From NCBI GenBank assembly GCA_964631605.1, contig CAZVYG010000092.1, positions 1 through 19,215 on the forward strand: a stretch of 19,215 nucleotides of DNA. Reading direction: 5' to 3'. Below the pieces are notes generated by a model that saw only the letters and a list, made by a program, of their open reading frames with translations, was not told the DNA's origin and did not search any database. This DNA comes from JARKQH01 sp964631605 (GTDB lineage Bacteria; Verrucomicrobiota; Verrucomicrobiia; Limisphaerales; UBA8199). Position numbers and translations under genes: made by a program. This document shows, one piece after another, positions 1 to 7,873 of this stretch. Positions within the stretch are counted from its first letter, which is position 1; every line of letters begins with the position of its first letter.

Positions 1-305
1 CAGCCAAAACCCGGCGCCGCCGCCAGCGCCACAAACCCCAGGCCGTTGATCGCCAGGCCGAGAGCCAGCAGTTTCTTGCGACTTACCCGGTCGGCCATCA
101 CCCCCAGGGGATAGCTCGGCAGCAGGTACGCCAAGCCCATGGCACTGACCAGCAACGTCGCCTGCTCCACCCCCCGCAACTTCAGGTCGGCCTGGATTTG
201 CAGGTAAAGCGGCAGCAACGCCACCCCGTAAAGGTGCGTAAACCCATGCAGCGCGCCCGTCATCCAAAGCGTCCGCCGCCGATGTGCCTCGTGCCCGCTC
301 ACCAC
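1..305 (-). CDS. MFS transporter, N-terminal part (cut by window start)
   Basis: The first about 101 residues of a major facilitator superfamily transporter are readable on the minus strand; the rest lies beyond the left edge. A charged N-terminus with three arginines leads into hydrophobic segments. The cytoplasmic loop reads GVMADRVSRKK, the classic MFS motif A (GxxxDRxxRK) between helices 2 and 3. The start is GTG at 305-303 or GTG at 302-300. A purine-rich AAAAAAGGCGGA lies just upstream and is the best ribosome-binding-like site in the window. The gene begins 35 bases after the stop of the LuxE-like gene on the same strand, so the two are probably co-transcribed. The substrate cannot be told from this fragment. 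The N-terminus is vaguely like drug-efflux members such as Fsr, but that is only an impression. Confidence 0.82.
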   Translation of the reverse strand, partial: MVSGHEAHRRRTLWMTGALHGFTHLYGVALLPLYLQIQADLKLRGVEQATLLVSAMGLAYLLPSYPLGVMADRVSRKKLLALGLAINGLGFVALAAAPGFG

Positions 306-340
306 TCCGCCTTTTTTCTTTCTTCACTCATCGTCTGTCG

Positions 341-1462
341 CTACGCCGCCGCCAGCGAACAGCCTCGCGGCTCCGCTTCGGCCGCCCGCCCCACCAGTTC
401 AAAACCGTCCTCGTGCCGGACTGCCAGGTCCTCCGTCTGCACGGCCATGACCGAGTAAACGTTCGCCAGATCATACACCCGAATCAGACCGGTCTCGCCT
501 TCCCCAACCTCTGCCCCGGTCTCGGGCGAAATCATCCGTACCCTCGCCCAGGGCGGAAAGACAAATCGCCGGCCGTTCAGCTCGCCGCCGGCGTCCGGCC
601 CGTTGAGTCCCGAACGGATAAGAGCCTCGGGCCGGACATCGTAAGCCTGCGAGCTCAGTTCGCACATCCCGTACTCCCCCACAATGCTGGCCTGGGGGAT
701 CCCCAGGAAGCTGGTGATTTGCCAGTAAAGTTCGGTCCTGGACAAGCGGCGTGTGCGACCTTTGTAACCCCCGGTTTCCAGGGCGACTGATCCAGGCGGG
801 AGCTTGAATCGCGCGCCTTCCGCCTGCCCGGCGGCAATCAAATCCAGGTGCGCCAGCGCCGTGCCCAACACCAGCACCGGCCGGCCGCCGCCCGCCGCGG
901 CCTCGAGCTGCCGAAACGCTGCCGGGGCATCCACCTGCCAAACGCCCCCATGCCCCACTCGCCCAAGCCAAGTTTCCCGCCTGCGGCCCCAAGCCCTGCC
1001 AACCACCTCGAACATGTAAGCCAACGACGAATGCGGCGCCTCCGCCGGCGGCGGGATGAGAATCAATACGCGTTCAAACTTCGACCGAAAGTGGCGCCTG
1101 AACCCCGCCAGCACCGAACCTTCGTAAAGCGCCAGCGATTCGCCACAATGATAATGCCGGCTGGCCACCGCCCGGGTCGTGCCACTCGAACAAAACATCG
1201 CCGTCCGCCGGCTGACCGGGATGCAGGAAAAGTCAAATTCTTTGAAAGCGGACGCCGGCGCCGCCGGCACCTCGCGCCAGTCCGTGACGCTTCCCGGTGT
1301 CCGCCCCGCCGCCTCGCAATAACGCCGGTAAGGCGCATTGTTCCGATACTGCAAGGCAAACAATTCCAGGGCGAGTTCCTCGAAAGGACCCTCCGCGGCG
1401 TCACCGGAGAAAAGCTCGCGCACTGACTCGCCGAGCTCGGAGAAAGGATCGCGTTGACTCAT
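341..1462 (-). CDS. LuxE-like acyl-protein synthetase / adenylate-forming enzyme
   Basis: A 373-residue cytosolic protein of the LuxE acyl-protein synthetase family, related to the ANL adenylating enzymes. Visible motifs are the phosphate-binding SSGTT (about 92-96), ETGGYKGR (229-236), GEYGMCE (262-268, the position of the ANL A5 motif), QTEDL (342-346, A7-like) and a GR followed by a C-terminal RGCSL with Cys368. LuxE is known to adenylate a fatty acid and carry the acyl group on a cysteine near its C-terminus; Cys368, six residues from the end, is the likely equivalent (inference). The length matches LuxE (about 370-380). The start is uncertain: ATG at 1462 is chosen, but an in-frame GTG at 1498 would add 12 residues, and neither has a Shine-Dalgarno. 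No luxC or luxD homologue is nearby; the only partner is the downstream MFS gene. The acyl substrate is unknown. Confidence 0.85.
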   Translation of the reverse strand: MSQRDPFSELGESVRELFSGDAAEGPFEELALELFALQYRNNAPYRRYCEAAGRTPGSVTDWREVPAAPASAFKEFDFSCIPVSRRTAMFCSSGTTRAVASRHYHCGESLALYEGSVLAGFRRHFRSKFERVLILIPPPAEAPHSSLAYMFEVVGRAWGRRRETWLGRVGHGGVWQVDAPAAFRQLEAAAGGGRPVLVLGTALAHLDLIAAGQAEGARFKLPPGSVALETGGYKGRTRRLSRTELYWQITSFLGIPQASIVGEYGMCELSSQAYDVRPEALIRSGLNGPDAGGELNGRRFVFPPWARVRMISPETGAEVGEGETGLIRVYDLANVYSVMAVQTEDLAVRHEDGFELVGRAAEAEPRGCSLAAA

Positions 1463-1498
1463 GCGGTTTTTGTTTGTGCCAGGCTGGTTTTCCGCCAC

Positions 1499-1676
1499 AG
1501 CCCGGAGCCCATATCTACCCTTTCCCCCGCCTCAAGGCAAGCCCGGCCGCAACAGCCCGGCCGCGGCCGGGAACACGGTGCGCGGGTCCTGGGCACAAGC
1601 AACACCCCCCCGGCGGTTCGGTTATCCCGCCGAACCTGGCCGGCCATCTATGCGCGAGTTGCCGGCTGCGGAAGCC
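1499..1676. other. Intergenic spacer between RCC1-Ig and LuxE-like genes
   Basis: GC-rich spacer with no credible gene. It holds a small inverted repeat GGTTCGG (1615-1621) and CCGAACC (1630-1636) with an 8-base loop, just downstream of the RCC1-Ig stop on that gene's strand. No T-tract follows on either strand, so it is not a convincing intrinsic terminator. No promoter resembling consensus was seen for the LuxE-like gene. Confidence 0.35.
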
Positions 1677-3071
1677 TCAGGGCAGCAGCCGATAGTAGCG
1701 CTGCGGGCGACCGGCTGATTCCCAGTCCACGAAACGGTACGGGCTGGTGGGCAGCACAAAATTAGTCAGCGGAAACCAGGTCTGAAGGTCCTCCGACCAC
1801 TCCACACGAATGGGGGTGCCCGGGGGATTCTCGATCGTCAGCCCCGCGACTTTCTGCAGGTTCAGAACCCGGATTGCCACGGTTGCCACCGCGCTGGTTG
1901 CGTTGCCGTAAGGATTGCTCAGCACCGCTTGATAGCACCCGCAGTCGCTGAGCTGCACGTTGGTAATCGTCAACGACGAACCCGTCCCCCAGGGCACCGG
2001 CTGGCCATTGAAGTACCACTGCCAGCTTAACGGCGGGGTGCCGTTGCCCGCCGCCGCAAGCGTCACCGTTTCCCCCGTGTTTACCAGCCGGCTTTGGGGC
2101 TGGCCGCTGATCACCGGCGGCAGCTCCCGAAGGATGGCCAGACTGTACCTGCCCGCCGCGGCAATGGCCGACGCGGCGGTAAGCTCGGGCGGCGGAGTGC
2201 ATTGGCCCGCATCATCGGCGCCCCAGCTCATCACCCGGTAATCCTCCGTCAGCGCCAGGCTGTGGTAGAGCCCGGCGGCGACCGCCATCGCCTTGGGCAA
2301 ATCCGCCGGCACGTCTGCCTGGTGCCAGTTGTTTCTGCCCCACGCGACGACCGTCCCGTCGTTCCGCAAGGCCAGGCAATGCGTCGTGTCCACCGACCCC
2401 CCGGTCACACAGCCAATCGCAATGCCCTGCACATTGCCCAGGCCCGTCGGCGGGGACAGCGTATTGGTGGCGTATCCCCAAAACACCACCGTGCCATCAG
2501 CCCTCAGCGCCAGGTTCTGCGAATGCCCCGCGGCAACCGCAATCGCGTTGGTCAAGTCCCCCGGAACATTCAGACACCCAAAGTTCTGAGCACCCCAGGC
2601 CACGACCGACCCGTCGTTTTTCAACGCCAGGCAGTGGTCGTAACCGGCCGAGATGGCCGCCACGTCTTGCAACCCAGCGGGCAACTCAGACACGGCTGGG
2701 CCGCTGCCCCACGCCACCACCGTCCCATTGCCCGTGAGCGCCAGACTGTAGTAGCTGCCCGCCGCAACCGCCGTCACATGGGTCAGGCCCGATGGCACGT
2801 TGGTCCCGCTGCCATAGCCCCACGCCGCCACCGTCCGATCGGCTCTCAGCGCCACGGCGTGACGGCTGCCCGCCGCAACGGCGATAATGTTTGTCAGATC
2901 GGCCGGCATTTTCGTGATCGGGTCTCCCGTGCCCCACCCGATCACCCGTCCGCCCGCATGGCCGGCGCAAGTCAGGCACATCAACCCCATCAATGGCGCC
3001 AATACGCTGACCAGCAGATGATTACTAACGCCTCCCTTCACAGATGAAATATGAAATTTTGTCGTTTTCAT
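1677..3071 (-). CDS. Secreted RCC1-repeat beta-propeller protein with Ig-like domain
   Basis: A 464-residue exported protein. An N-terminal signal peptide has a hydrophobic core around residues 19-34 and likely cleavage after GHA near 39. Residues 43-315 contain RCC1/ATS1-type repeats; the recurring V-V-A-W-G strand occurs seven times (around 46, 84, 121, 159, 198, 244, 283), each followed by a VAAG...LAL segment, so one complete seven-bladed propeller is expected. Blades of about 37-45 residues are shorter than in eukaryotic RCC1. Residues 318-402 form an Ig-like domain (WQWYFNG, then DCGCYQAVLSN). The last 55 residues carry W-S-x-D-L-x-x-W and end in RYYRLLP, a tail I associate with large extracellular verrucomicrobial proteins. 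A binding or surface role is likely; no catalytic motif is visible. The gene has its own promoter at 3088-3115, leaving a leader of about 10 bases and no Shine-Dalgarno. Confidence 0.88.
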   Translation of the reverse strand: MKTTKFHISSVKGGVSNHLLVSVLAPLMGLMCLTCAGHAGGRVIGWGTGDPITKMPADLTNIIAVAAGSRHAVALRADRTVAAWGYGSGTNVPSGLTHVTAVAAGSYYSLALTGNGTVVAWGSGPAVSELPAGLQDVAAISAGYDHCLALKNDGSVVAWGAQNFGCLNVPGDLTNAIAVAAGHSQNLALRADGTVVFWGYATNTLSPPTGLGNVQGIAIGCVTGGSVDTTHCLALRNDGTVVAWGRNNWHQADVPADLPKAMAVAAGLYHSLALTEDYRVMSWGADDAGQCTPPPELTAASAIAAAGRYSLAILRELPPVISGQPQSRLVNTGETVTLAAAGNGTPPLSWQWYFNGQPVPWGTGSSLTITNVQLSDCGCYQAVLSNPYGNATSAVATVAIRVLNLQKVAGLTIENPPGTPIRVEWSEDLQTWFPLTNFVLPTSPYRFVDWESAGRPQRYYRLLP

Positions 3072-3080
3072 AAGTCAAGG

Positions 3081-3092
3081 ATAATATATTAT
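3081..3092. repeat. Perfect 12-bp palindrome at the -10 region
   Basis: ATAATATATTAT reads identically on both strands and overlaps the -10 box of the RCC1-Ig promoter. It also places a -10-like TAATAT (3082-3087) on the plus strand, 17 bases after a TTGTCG (3059-3064). It could be an operator or the core of a bidirectional promoter. Confidence 0.6.
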
Positions 3093-3115
3093 AATCACCT
3101 CCGTCTGTCCGTCAA
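3088..3115 (-). promoter_or_regulatory. Near-consensus sigma70-type promoter for the RCC1-Ig gene
   Basis: Reading the minus strand, a -35 box TTGACG (3115-3110) is followed by a 16-base spacer and a perfect -10 box TATAAT (3093-3088). The predicted transcription start near 3081 is only about 10 bases from the ATG at 3071, so the mRNA would have a very short leader without a ribosome-binding site. A GGAGGTGAT stretch, a perfect anti-16S match, lies inside the promoter spacer and 22 bases from the ATG, so it is probably not used for translation. The AT-rich patch stands out in this GC-rich region. Confidence 0.7.
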
Positions 3116-3189
3116 GTGCAGCAAGGCGCCTCTGCCATGCCGCTCGCCATGCCTCCGGCCATCCCGCCGGAACACGCCCTGTGAACCTC

Positions 3190-4653
3190 TCACTTGGCCG
3201 CCGTTGCGCGTCCCTCGAAAGCCTTTAGATAAGCCTCCCGGAATTCGGCGGCGGAGGCGGTGCTGGTCAGACAGGCAGCCCAATCAAGGTTCGGACGAGG
3301 CCCGATGGCTGGAGGTTCAATACGTCGGCCTGCGTGCTTGGCGGCAAGCTGCCGAAACGCCTTGCCCCACTCTTTTTCTTTCCCATCCGCCGTCAGAAGT
3401 CCCGTCAACTGACTGCAATCACCAGCCTCGGGTTGGTCGTAAAAACCCCAATTGAGCCATCCCACGACGAACCCCGCGGAAGTCTCGACCACGCGCCCGC
3501 AATACTTCGCGTGCTGGTCCTCCGAGGCGGCAGGGTGACGGCCCCCATCGAACGTCGGTTTGCCGCCTCCATACCAGCCGAATTCGGCCAGCACAACCGG
3601 TTTGCCGGCCAGCGACACCTCCCGCACGACACTCTCCAGGTAGGCCAGATTCGCCCTTTCTTCCTCCTCGCTCCGGTATTCGTAGGCTCCCCGTGCGAGC
3701 GGGTAAAAATGGACCTCAAGGAAATCGAGATGCCGGGCCTGGCGCTCGGGCCGGAACCCGGAATAATGACGAATGTTCCCCGGCAACAGTGCGGGAACCG
3801 ACCATTGGATGAGCCCCACGGTGATGAGCGCCTCCGGGTCCGCCCCGCGGATGGCCTCGGCCTGCCGGCGGGTCCATTCCTCCGCGATGTCCTCCCGGAA
3901 AGACTGGTAGTCCAGCAGTTCGGGGTCCTTGTAGCGGTCGCTGGCCGCCGGCACCTGAACCAGGTCGAATTCCAGCGGCGTTTTCTTGTTCCACGCCTCG
4001 TGCAGCGCCTCGACCCTGGAGTATTTGCGCTTCAGCCACTCATTCCATTTTCGTTTGAGCTCAGGGCTGTCCCATCCGACTCCGGGCTCATTCTTCAGAT
4101 CGTAAGCGAAAAGGACGCTTCTTCCCCGATACCGGGCGGCAAACAGCTTCCAGAAAGCTTCCAGCGCGCGCAGGTTCTCTTCCGAGTCAATCGCGACCGG
4201 TTTCCAATTCGGCGGGCCTTCCCAATGGTCCAGGCCGGCGGGGTGCACATAAAACCCGGCCTCCTCGGCCAGCGACAAAAACTGGTCGAATTTCGCCAAG
4301 CCTTCGGGCCGGAGCTGGCCGATATCCGTGCAAAAGGACGAGTAGGTGAGAAAAACCCGGACGCAGTTCACCCCAAGTTCTTTCATGCGGACGAAGTCCT
4401 GGCGGGCGAGCTCCGGATCAAACTTCTGCCAAATCTTTGGCGCCCAGCCGGTGCCGGGACGGTAATAGTTGACCCCGAAAGGCACGAACGGTTTTCCGGC
4501 GGCCGTCACGAAGCCGCGATGATCCGGCGCCACGGCTATCTTCGGCAGCGGCTGGCGCGCCTTGGCCTCGCCGCAAAGCCCTTGAGTGCGCCCGACGGTC
4601 AGGAGGCTCAGGACAACGATACCGTAACCCGCGCAGAGCTTTTGGATATTCAT
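3190..4653 (-). CDS. Secreted clan GH-A (GH5-like) glycoside hydrolase
   Basis: A 487-residue exported TIM-barrel hydrolase. Translation from ATG 4653 gives a signal peptide (MNIQKLCAGYGIVVLSLLTV) with cleavage in the LCGEAKA area; an in-frame ATG at 4698 would add 15 polar residues and is less likely. The start of the barrel reads GKPFVPFGVNYY, typical of GH5-like enzymes. DLKNEPG carries the probable acid/base Glu189 and VLAEFGW the probable nucleophile Glu357, with the conserved Asn before the first glutamate as in clan GH-A. A segment with WNEWLKRKYS and AWN resembles GH5/GH42-type enzymes. Family assignment within the clan and the substrate (beta-mannan, beta-glucan or galactoside) are not decidable by eye. 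The gene is divergent from a GH2-like gene across 309 bases and ends 118 bases before the RCC1-Ig gene on the same strand. Confidence 0.87.
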   Translation of the reverse strand: MNIQKLCAGYGIVVLSLLTVGRTQGLCGEAKARQPLPKIAVAPDHRGFVTAAGKPFVPFGVNYYRPGTGWAPKIWQKFDPELARQDFVRMKELGVNCVRVFLTYSSFCTDIGQLRPEGLAKFDQFLSLAEEAGFYVHPAGLDHWEGPPNWKPVAIDSEENLRALEAFWKLFAARYRGRSVLFAYDLKNEPGVGWDSPELKRKWNEWLKRKYSRVEALHEAWNKKTPLEFDLVQVPAASDRYKDPELLDYQSFREDIAEEWTRRQAEAIRGADPEALITVGLIQWSVPALLPGNIRHYSGFRPERQARHLDFLEVHFYPLARGAYEYRSEEEERANLAYLESVVREVSLAGKPVVLAEFGWYGGGKPTFDGGRHPAASEDQHAKYCGRVVETSAGFVVGWLNWGFYDQPEAGDCSQLTGLLTADGKEKEWGKAFRQLAAKHAGRRIEPPAIGPRPNLDWAACLTSTASAAEFREAYLKAFEGRATAAK

Positions 4654-4962
4654 AATGCTGCTGTTGCCTGCCTGCGCTGCGACCCCGTCGCTGCGCATCC
4701 GATCGGCTTGGCGTCTTTCCAGGAACCAAACGCCCCTTCCGGGGGACAGACCGCCCGTCCGGCATCAATCCCTGCCCGCCAACGGCTCGTGCGGCATCTC
4801 GCCCCCGGCAACATCCCACAAAGAACAAAACTGGCCGCGGCCGTCAAAACAATTACCCCGGCTCATCCGGGTGGACCACCCGCAGGCCCCCCAGGCTCGC
4901 CCGAATCCTAAAAAAACACTGGGCTGCAAGGTCTGCCAAGGGCTATTCTGCAGCGCGTCAAT
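4654..4962. promoter_or_regulatory. Divergent intergenic region between two glycoside hydrolase genes
   Basis: These 309 bases separate the start codons of the GH5-like (minus) and GH2-like (plus) genes and should hold both promoters. No convincing -35/-10 pair was found on either strand. A TTGACG on the minus strand (4847-4842) has only a poor -10 (TCTTTG) 17 bases on, and a TATTCT (4944-4949) on the plus strand lacks a -35. Two palindromes may be regulator sites: GGCCGCGGCC at 4833-4842 and GGGTGGACCACCC at 4869-4881. No small gene is supported. Confidence 0.4.
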
Positions 4963-7833
4963 ATGAAACAGAGACTCTCCCTTCGCCTTGTATTCACCGC
5001 CGCGGCGGCATTCGGTTGCTTGTCCGCCGGAACCACCTTCGCCGCGGACCCAATCTCACTGGCGGGGACCTGGCGGTTCGAGTTGGACCGCAACGACGCC
5101 GGCATCCGGGAGAAATGGTTTGACCGAACCCTGGCGCAAAAAATCAAGCTGCCGGGATCCTTGCCGGCGCAGGGGGTGGGCGACGAGCCGTCGGTGGATA
5201 CGAAATGGACGGGCGGCATTGTGGACCGCTCGTGGTTCACCGAGCCGGAGTACGCGCGGTATCGCCAGCCCGGGAACGTGAAGGTGCCGTTCTGGTTGCA
5301 ACCGGCAAAATACTACGCGGGCGCCGCCTGGTACCAGCGCGAGTTTGAAATCCCCGCCGCCTGGGTCGGCAAACGCGTCGTCCTCACCCTCGAACGGCCC
5401 CATTGGGAAACGCGGGTGTGGGTGGACGGACGGTTCATCGGCTCGAACAGCAGCCTCTCGACCCCCCACGACCATGATCTGGGCACCCGCCTGTCGCCGG
5501 GTAAACATCGGCTCACGGTGCGCGTGGACAACCGCATGATCATTGATATTGGCGAGAACTCGCACAGCATCAGCGATCATACCCAGGGCAACTGGAATGG
5601 CATTGTGGGCGACATCAGCCTGCGCGCCACCTCCCCGGTCTGGATCGAGGACCTGCAGGTGTATCCGCAGGTGGCAACCCGTTCCATCACGGTCAAAGGC
5701 CGGCTCGGCAACGCCACCGGCCGGCCCGGAACCGGACGGCTGGATTTCGTCGTCACCCCCCTGGGCTTCAACCTGGGCAGGGAAATCGCGGGCTCGAAGC
5801 TTGCCGTCACCTGGACGGCGGAGGGCGCTTCGTTTGAAACCCAAATCCCGCTCTCGTCTGCGGCCCGGCTGTGGGATGAGTTTAATCCGGCGATTTACCG
5901 GCTGATGGTCTGGCTCGATGGCGACGAGGCCCGGGCAACGAAAGGCGTCCACTTTGGCCTGCGGGAGATTTCGACCGCCGGCACGCAGTTCCTGTTGAAC
6001 GGGCGCAAAACCTTTTTCCGCGGCACCCTCGAGTGCTGCATTTTCCCGAAGACAGGCCATCCGCCGGTGGATGTGGCATCCTGGAAGCGGATCCTCAAGA
6101 CCTGCCAGGCCCATGGCTTGAATATGATCCGGTTCCATTCCTGGTGTCCGCCGGAAGCGGCGTTTGTCGCCGCGGACGAATTGGGCTTTTATTACCAGGT
6201 CGAGGTCGCCTCGTGGGCAAACCAGTCCACCACACTCGGGGATGGCAAGCCGGTGGACCAGTGGATTTATGAGGAAACCGACCGGATTTTGAAGGCTTAC
6301 GGCAACCATCCCTCCTTCCTCTTGCTGCCCTACGGCAACGAACCGGGAGGCAAAAAAGCCAACGCCTACCTCGCCAAATGGGTCAGCCATTACCGGGAGC
6401 GCGACCCGCGCCGGCTTTACACCAGCGGCTCGGGCTGGCCGCAGTTGCCCGAGAACCAGTTCCATGTCACCCCAGACCCGCGTATCCAGGCTTGGGGTCA
6501 GGGCCTCAAATCCCGCATCAATTCCCGCCCTCCCGAAACCGTCACCGATTACCGCGACTACATCCAAAAACGGTCCGTCCCCGTTATCAGCCACGAAATC
6601 GGCCAGTGGTGCGCCTATCCCAACTTCGATGAAATTCCCAAATACACCGGTTACCTGAAACCGAGGAATTTTGAGATTTTCCGCGACTCGCTCGAGGCCC
6701 GGGGCATGGGCGCCCTGGCGCGGGATTTTCTCCGCGCCTCGGGCAAGCTCCAGGCGCTGTGTTACAAGGAGGACATCGAATCGGCGCTGCGCACCCCGGG
6801 CATGGGCGGGTTTCAACTGCTGGATTTGCATGACTTTCCCGGCCAGGGCACCGCCCTGGTCGGCGTGCTGGACCCCTTCTGGGAATCCAAGGGTTACATC
6901 ACCGCCGCCGAATACCGCCGGTTCTCCGGCCAGACGGTGCCGCTGGCGCGCCTGCCCAGGCGGGTGTTTACCACCGCCGAAACTCTCGAGGCGGACCTCG
7001 AACTGGCCCACTTTGGCGCCGCACCGCTCGAGCAGGCCGTCCCGGTTTGGAAATTGGTGAGCGAAAAGGGCAGGGTGCTCGCCGAGGGTAAGCTCCCCCC
7101 GCGATTCGTGCCGGTGGACAACGGCATTGCGCTGGGTGGCATCCGCGCGGCGCTCGAAAACATCCCGGCGCCGGTCCACTGCAAACTGGTGGTGGGGATT
7201 CAGGCCACTCCTTTCGAGAATGACTGGGATATTTGGATCTACCCGGCGCAAATCCCGGTCGAGACACCGCCGGAGGTGTGGGTCACCAGCGATCTCGACG
7301 AGCGGGCCCTGGGCGCGCTCGAGAACGGCGGCAGAGTCTTGCTCACCGTCCCGCCGGCGCGCATCAAGCCCGACCCGCGCAAGCCGGTCGCGCTCGGTTT
7401 CTCGAGCATTTTCTGGAACACGGCCTGGACCAAGGGACAGCCGCCGCACACCCTGGGCATCCTGTGTGATCCCAGGCACCCCGCCCTGGCGCAGTTTCCC
7501 ACCGAATACCACAGCAACTGGCAATGGTGGTATCTGATCAGCCGCGCCGGCGCCATCGTGTTGGATGAGCTACCGCGGAACCTCGAGCCCACCGTGCGGA
7601 TTATTGACGATTGGTTCACCAACCGCCGGCTGGCCCTGTTGTTCGAGGCCCGCGTCGGCAAAGGCCGACTCGTGATGTGCGGCCTTGACCTCCAGGACCC
7701 CGCCGCGCAGGACCCGGTCACCCGCCAGTTTCGTCACAGCCTCCTCACCTACATGACCAGTCCCCGGTTCAAACCGGCCGCGGAACTTACCCCCGCCCAG
7801 GTCCGCAGTTTGCTGGTGGACCCGCGCCCGTGA
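4963..7833 (+). CDS. Secreted GH2-like glycoside hydrolase with C-terminal GATase-like domain
   Basis: A 956-residue exported enzyme. A signal peptide covers about residues 1-28 (cleavage near FAA-D). Residues 32-225 form a GH2-type jelly-roll sugar-binding domain, starting SLAGTWRFELD and containing WYQREFEIP and ETRVWVDG. A beta-sandwich follows to about 335, then the TIM barrel (about 340-660). LPYGNEPGG holds the acid/base candidate Glu460 after Asn459, and ISHEIGQW holds the nucleophile candidate Glu545. A beta-domain (about 665-765) and a Rossmann-like module (about 768-935), with GGRVLL and a late VGKGRLVMCGLDL, resemble the GATase-like or trimerisation domains of GH42-type enzymes. 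The ATG is chosen because the signal peptide begins there; the Shine-Dalgarno is poor. Substrate is unknown; beta-galactosidase and beta-glucuronidase are the usual GH2 activities. The gene converges on the beta-helix gene with only 40 bases between stops. Confidence 0.88.
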   Translation: MKQRLSLRLVFTAAAAFGCLSAGTTFAADPISLAGTWRFELDRNDAGIREKWFDRTLAQKIKLPGSLPAQGVGDEPSVDTKWTGGIVDRSWFTEPEYARYRQPGNVKVPFWLQPAKYYAGAAWYQREFEIPAAWVGKRVVLTLERPHWETRVWVDGRFIGSNSSLSTPHDHDLGTRLSPGKHRLTVRVDNRMIIDIGENSHSISDHTQGNWNGIVGDISLRATSPVWIEDLQVYPQVATRSITVKGRLGNATGRPGTGRLDFVVTPLGFNLGREIAGSKLAVTWTAEGASFETQIPLSSAARLWDEFNPAIYRLMVWLDGDEARATKGVHFGLREISTAGTQFLLNGRKTFFRGTLECCIFPKTGHPPVDVASWKRILKTCQAHGLNMIRFHSWCPPEAAFVAADELGFYYQVEVASWANQSTTLGDGKPVDQWIYEETDRILKAYGNHPSFLLLPYGNEPGGKKANAYLAKWVSHYRERDPRRLYTSGSGWPQLPENQFHVTPDPRIQAWGQGLKSRINSRPPETVTDYRDYIQKRSVPVISHEIGQWCAYPNFDEIPKYTGYLKPRNFEIFRDSLEARGMGALARDFLRASGKLQALCYKEDIESALRTPGMGGFQLLDLHDFPGQGTALVGVLDPFWESKGYITAAEYRRFSGQTVPLARLPRRVFTTAETLEADLELAHFGAAPLEQAVPVWKLVSEKGRVLAEGKLPPRFVPVDNGIALGGIRAALENIPAPVHCKLVVGIQATPFENDWDIWIYPAQIPVETPPEVWVTSDLDERALGALENGGRVLLTVPPARIKPDPRKPVALGFSSIFWNTAWTKGQPPHTLGILCDPRHPALAQFPTEYHSNWQWWYLISRAGAIVLDELPRNLEPTVRIIDDWFTNRRLALLFEARVGKGRLVMCGLDLQDPAAQDPVTRQFRHSLLTYMTSPRFKPAAELTPAQVRSLLVDPRP

Positions 7834-7843
7834 TTCAACCGCG

Positions 7844-7856
7844 GGCTCCACGAGCC
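7844..7856. other. Small hairpin between convergent genes
   Basis: GGCTC (7844-7848), loop CAC, GAGCC (7852-7856) form a 5-bp stem in the 40-base gap between the convergent GH2-like and beta-helix stop codons. A TTCAAC at 7834-7839 could pair with GTTGAA at 7878-7883, adding an outer stem. There is no T-tract, so a terminator role is only possible. Confidence 0.2.
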
Positions 7857-7873
7857 GGCGGCAACGGCTCAAC

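Noticed and set aside
1615..1636. Intrinsic terminator after the RCC1-Ig gene
   Set aside because: The 7-bp stem is real, but no T-tract follows on either strand.
1677..3071. Tandem DNA repeats or a CRISPR-like array
   Set aside because: The periodicity comes from degenerate RCC1 protein repeats of about 37-45 codons; units are not identical and there are no spacers.
3094..3102. GGAGGTGAT as the Shine-Dalgarno of the RCC1-Ig gene
   Set aside because: It is 22 bases from the ATG and lies between the -35 and -10 boxes, so it would probably not be in the transcript.
4819..4847. Sigma70-type promoter for the GH5-like gene (TTGACG on the minus strand)
   Set aside because: The best-spaced -10 hexamer (TCTTTG) matches consensus at only two positions.
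3334..4911. Plus-strand open frame of about 525 codons
   Set aside because: Antisense to the GH5-like gene and the divergent spacer; no domain signature.
5056..7524. Minus-strand open frame of about 822 codons
   Set aside because: Antisense to the GH2-like gene, which has a signal peptide, catalytic motifs and family-typical domains; the antisense product has none.
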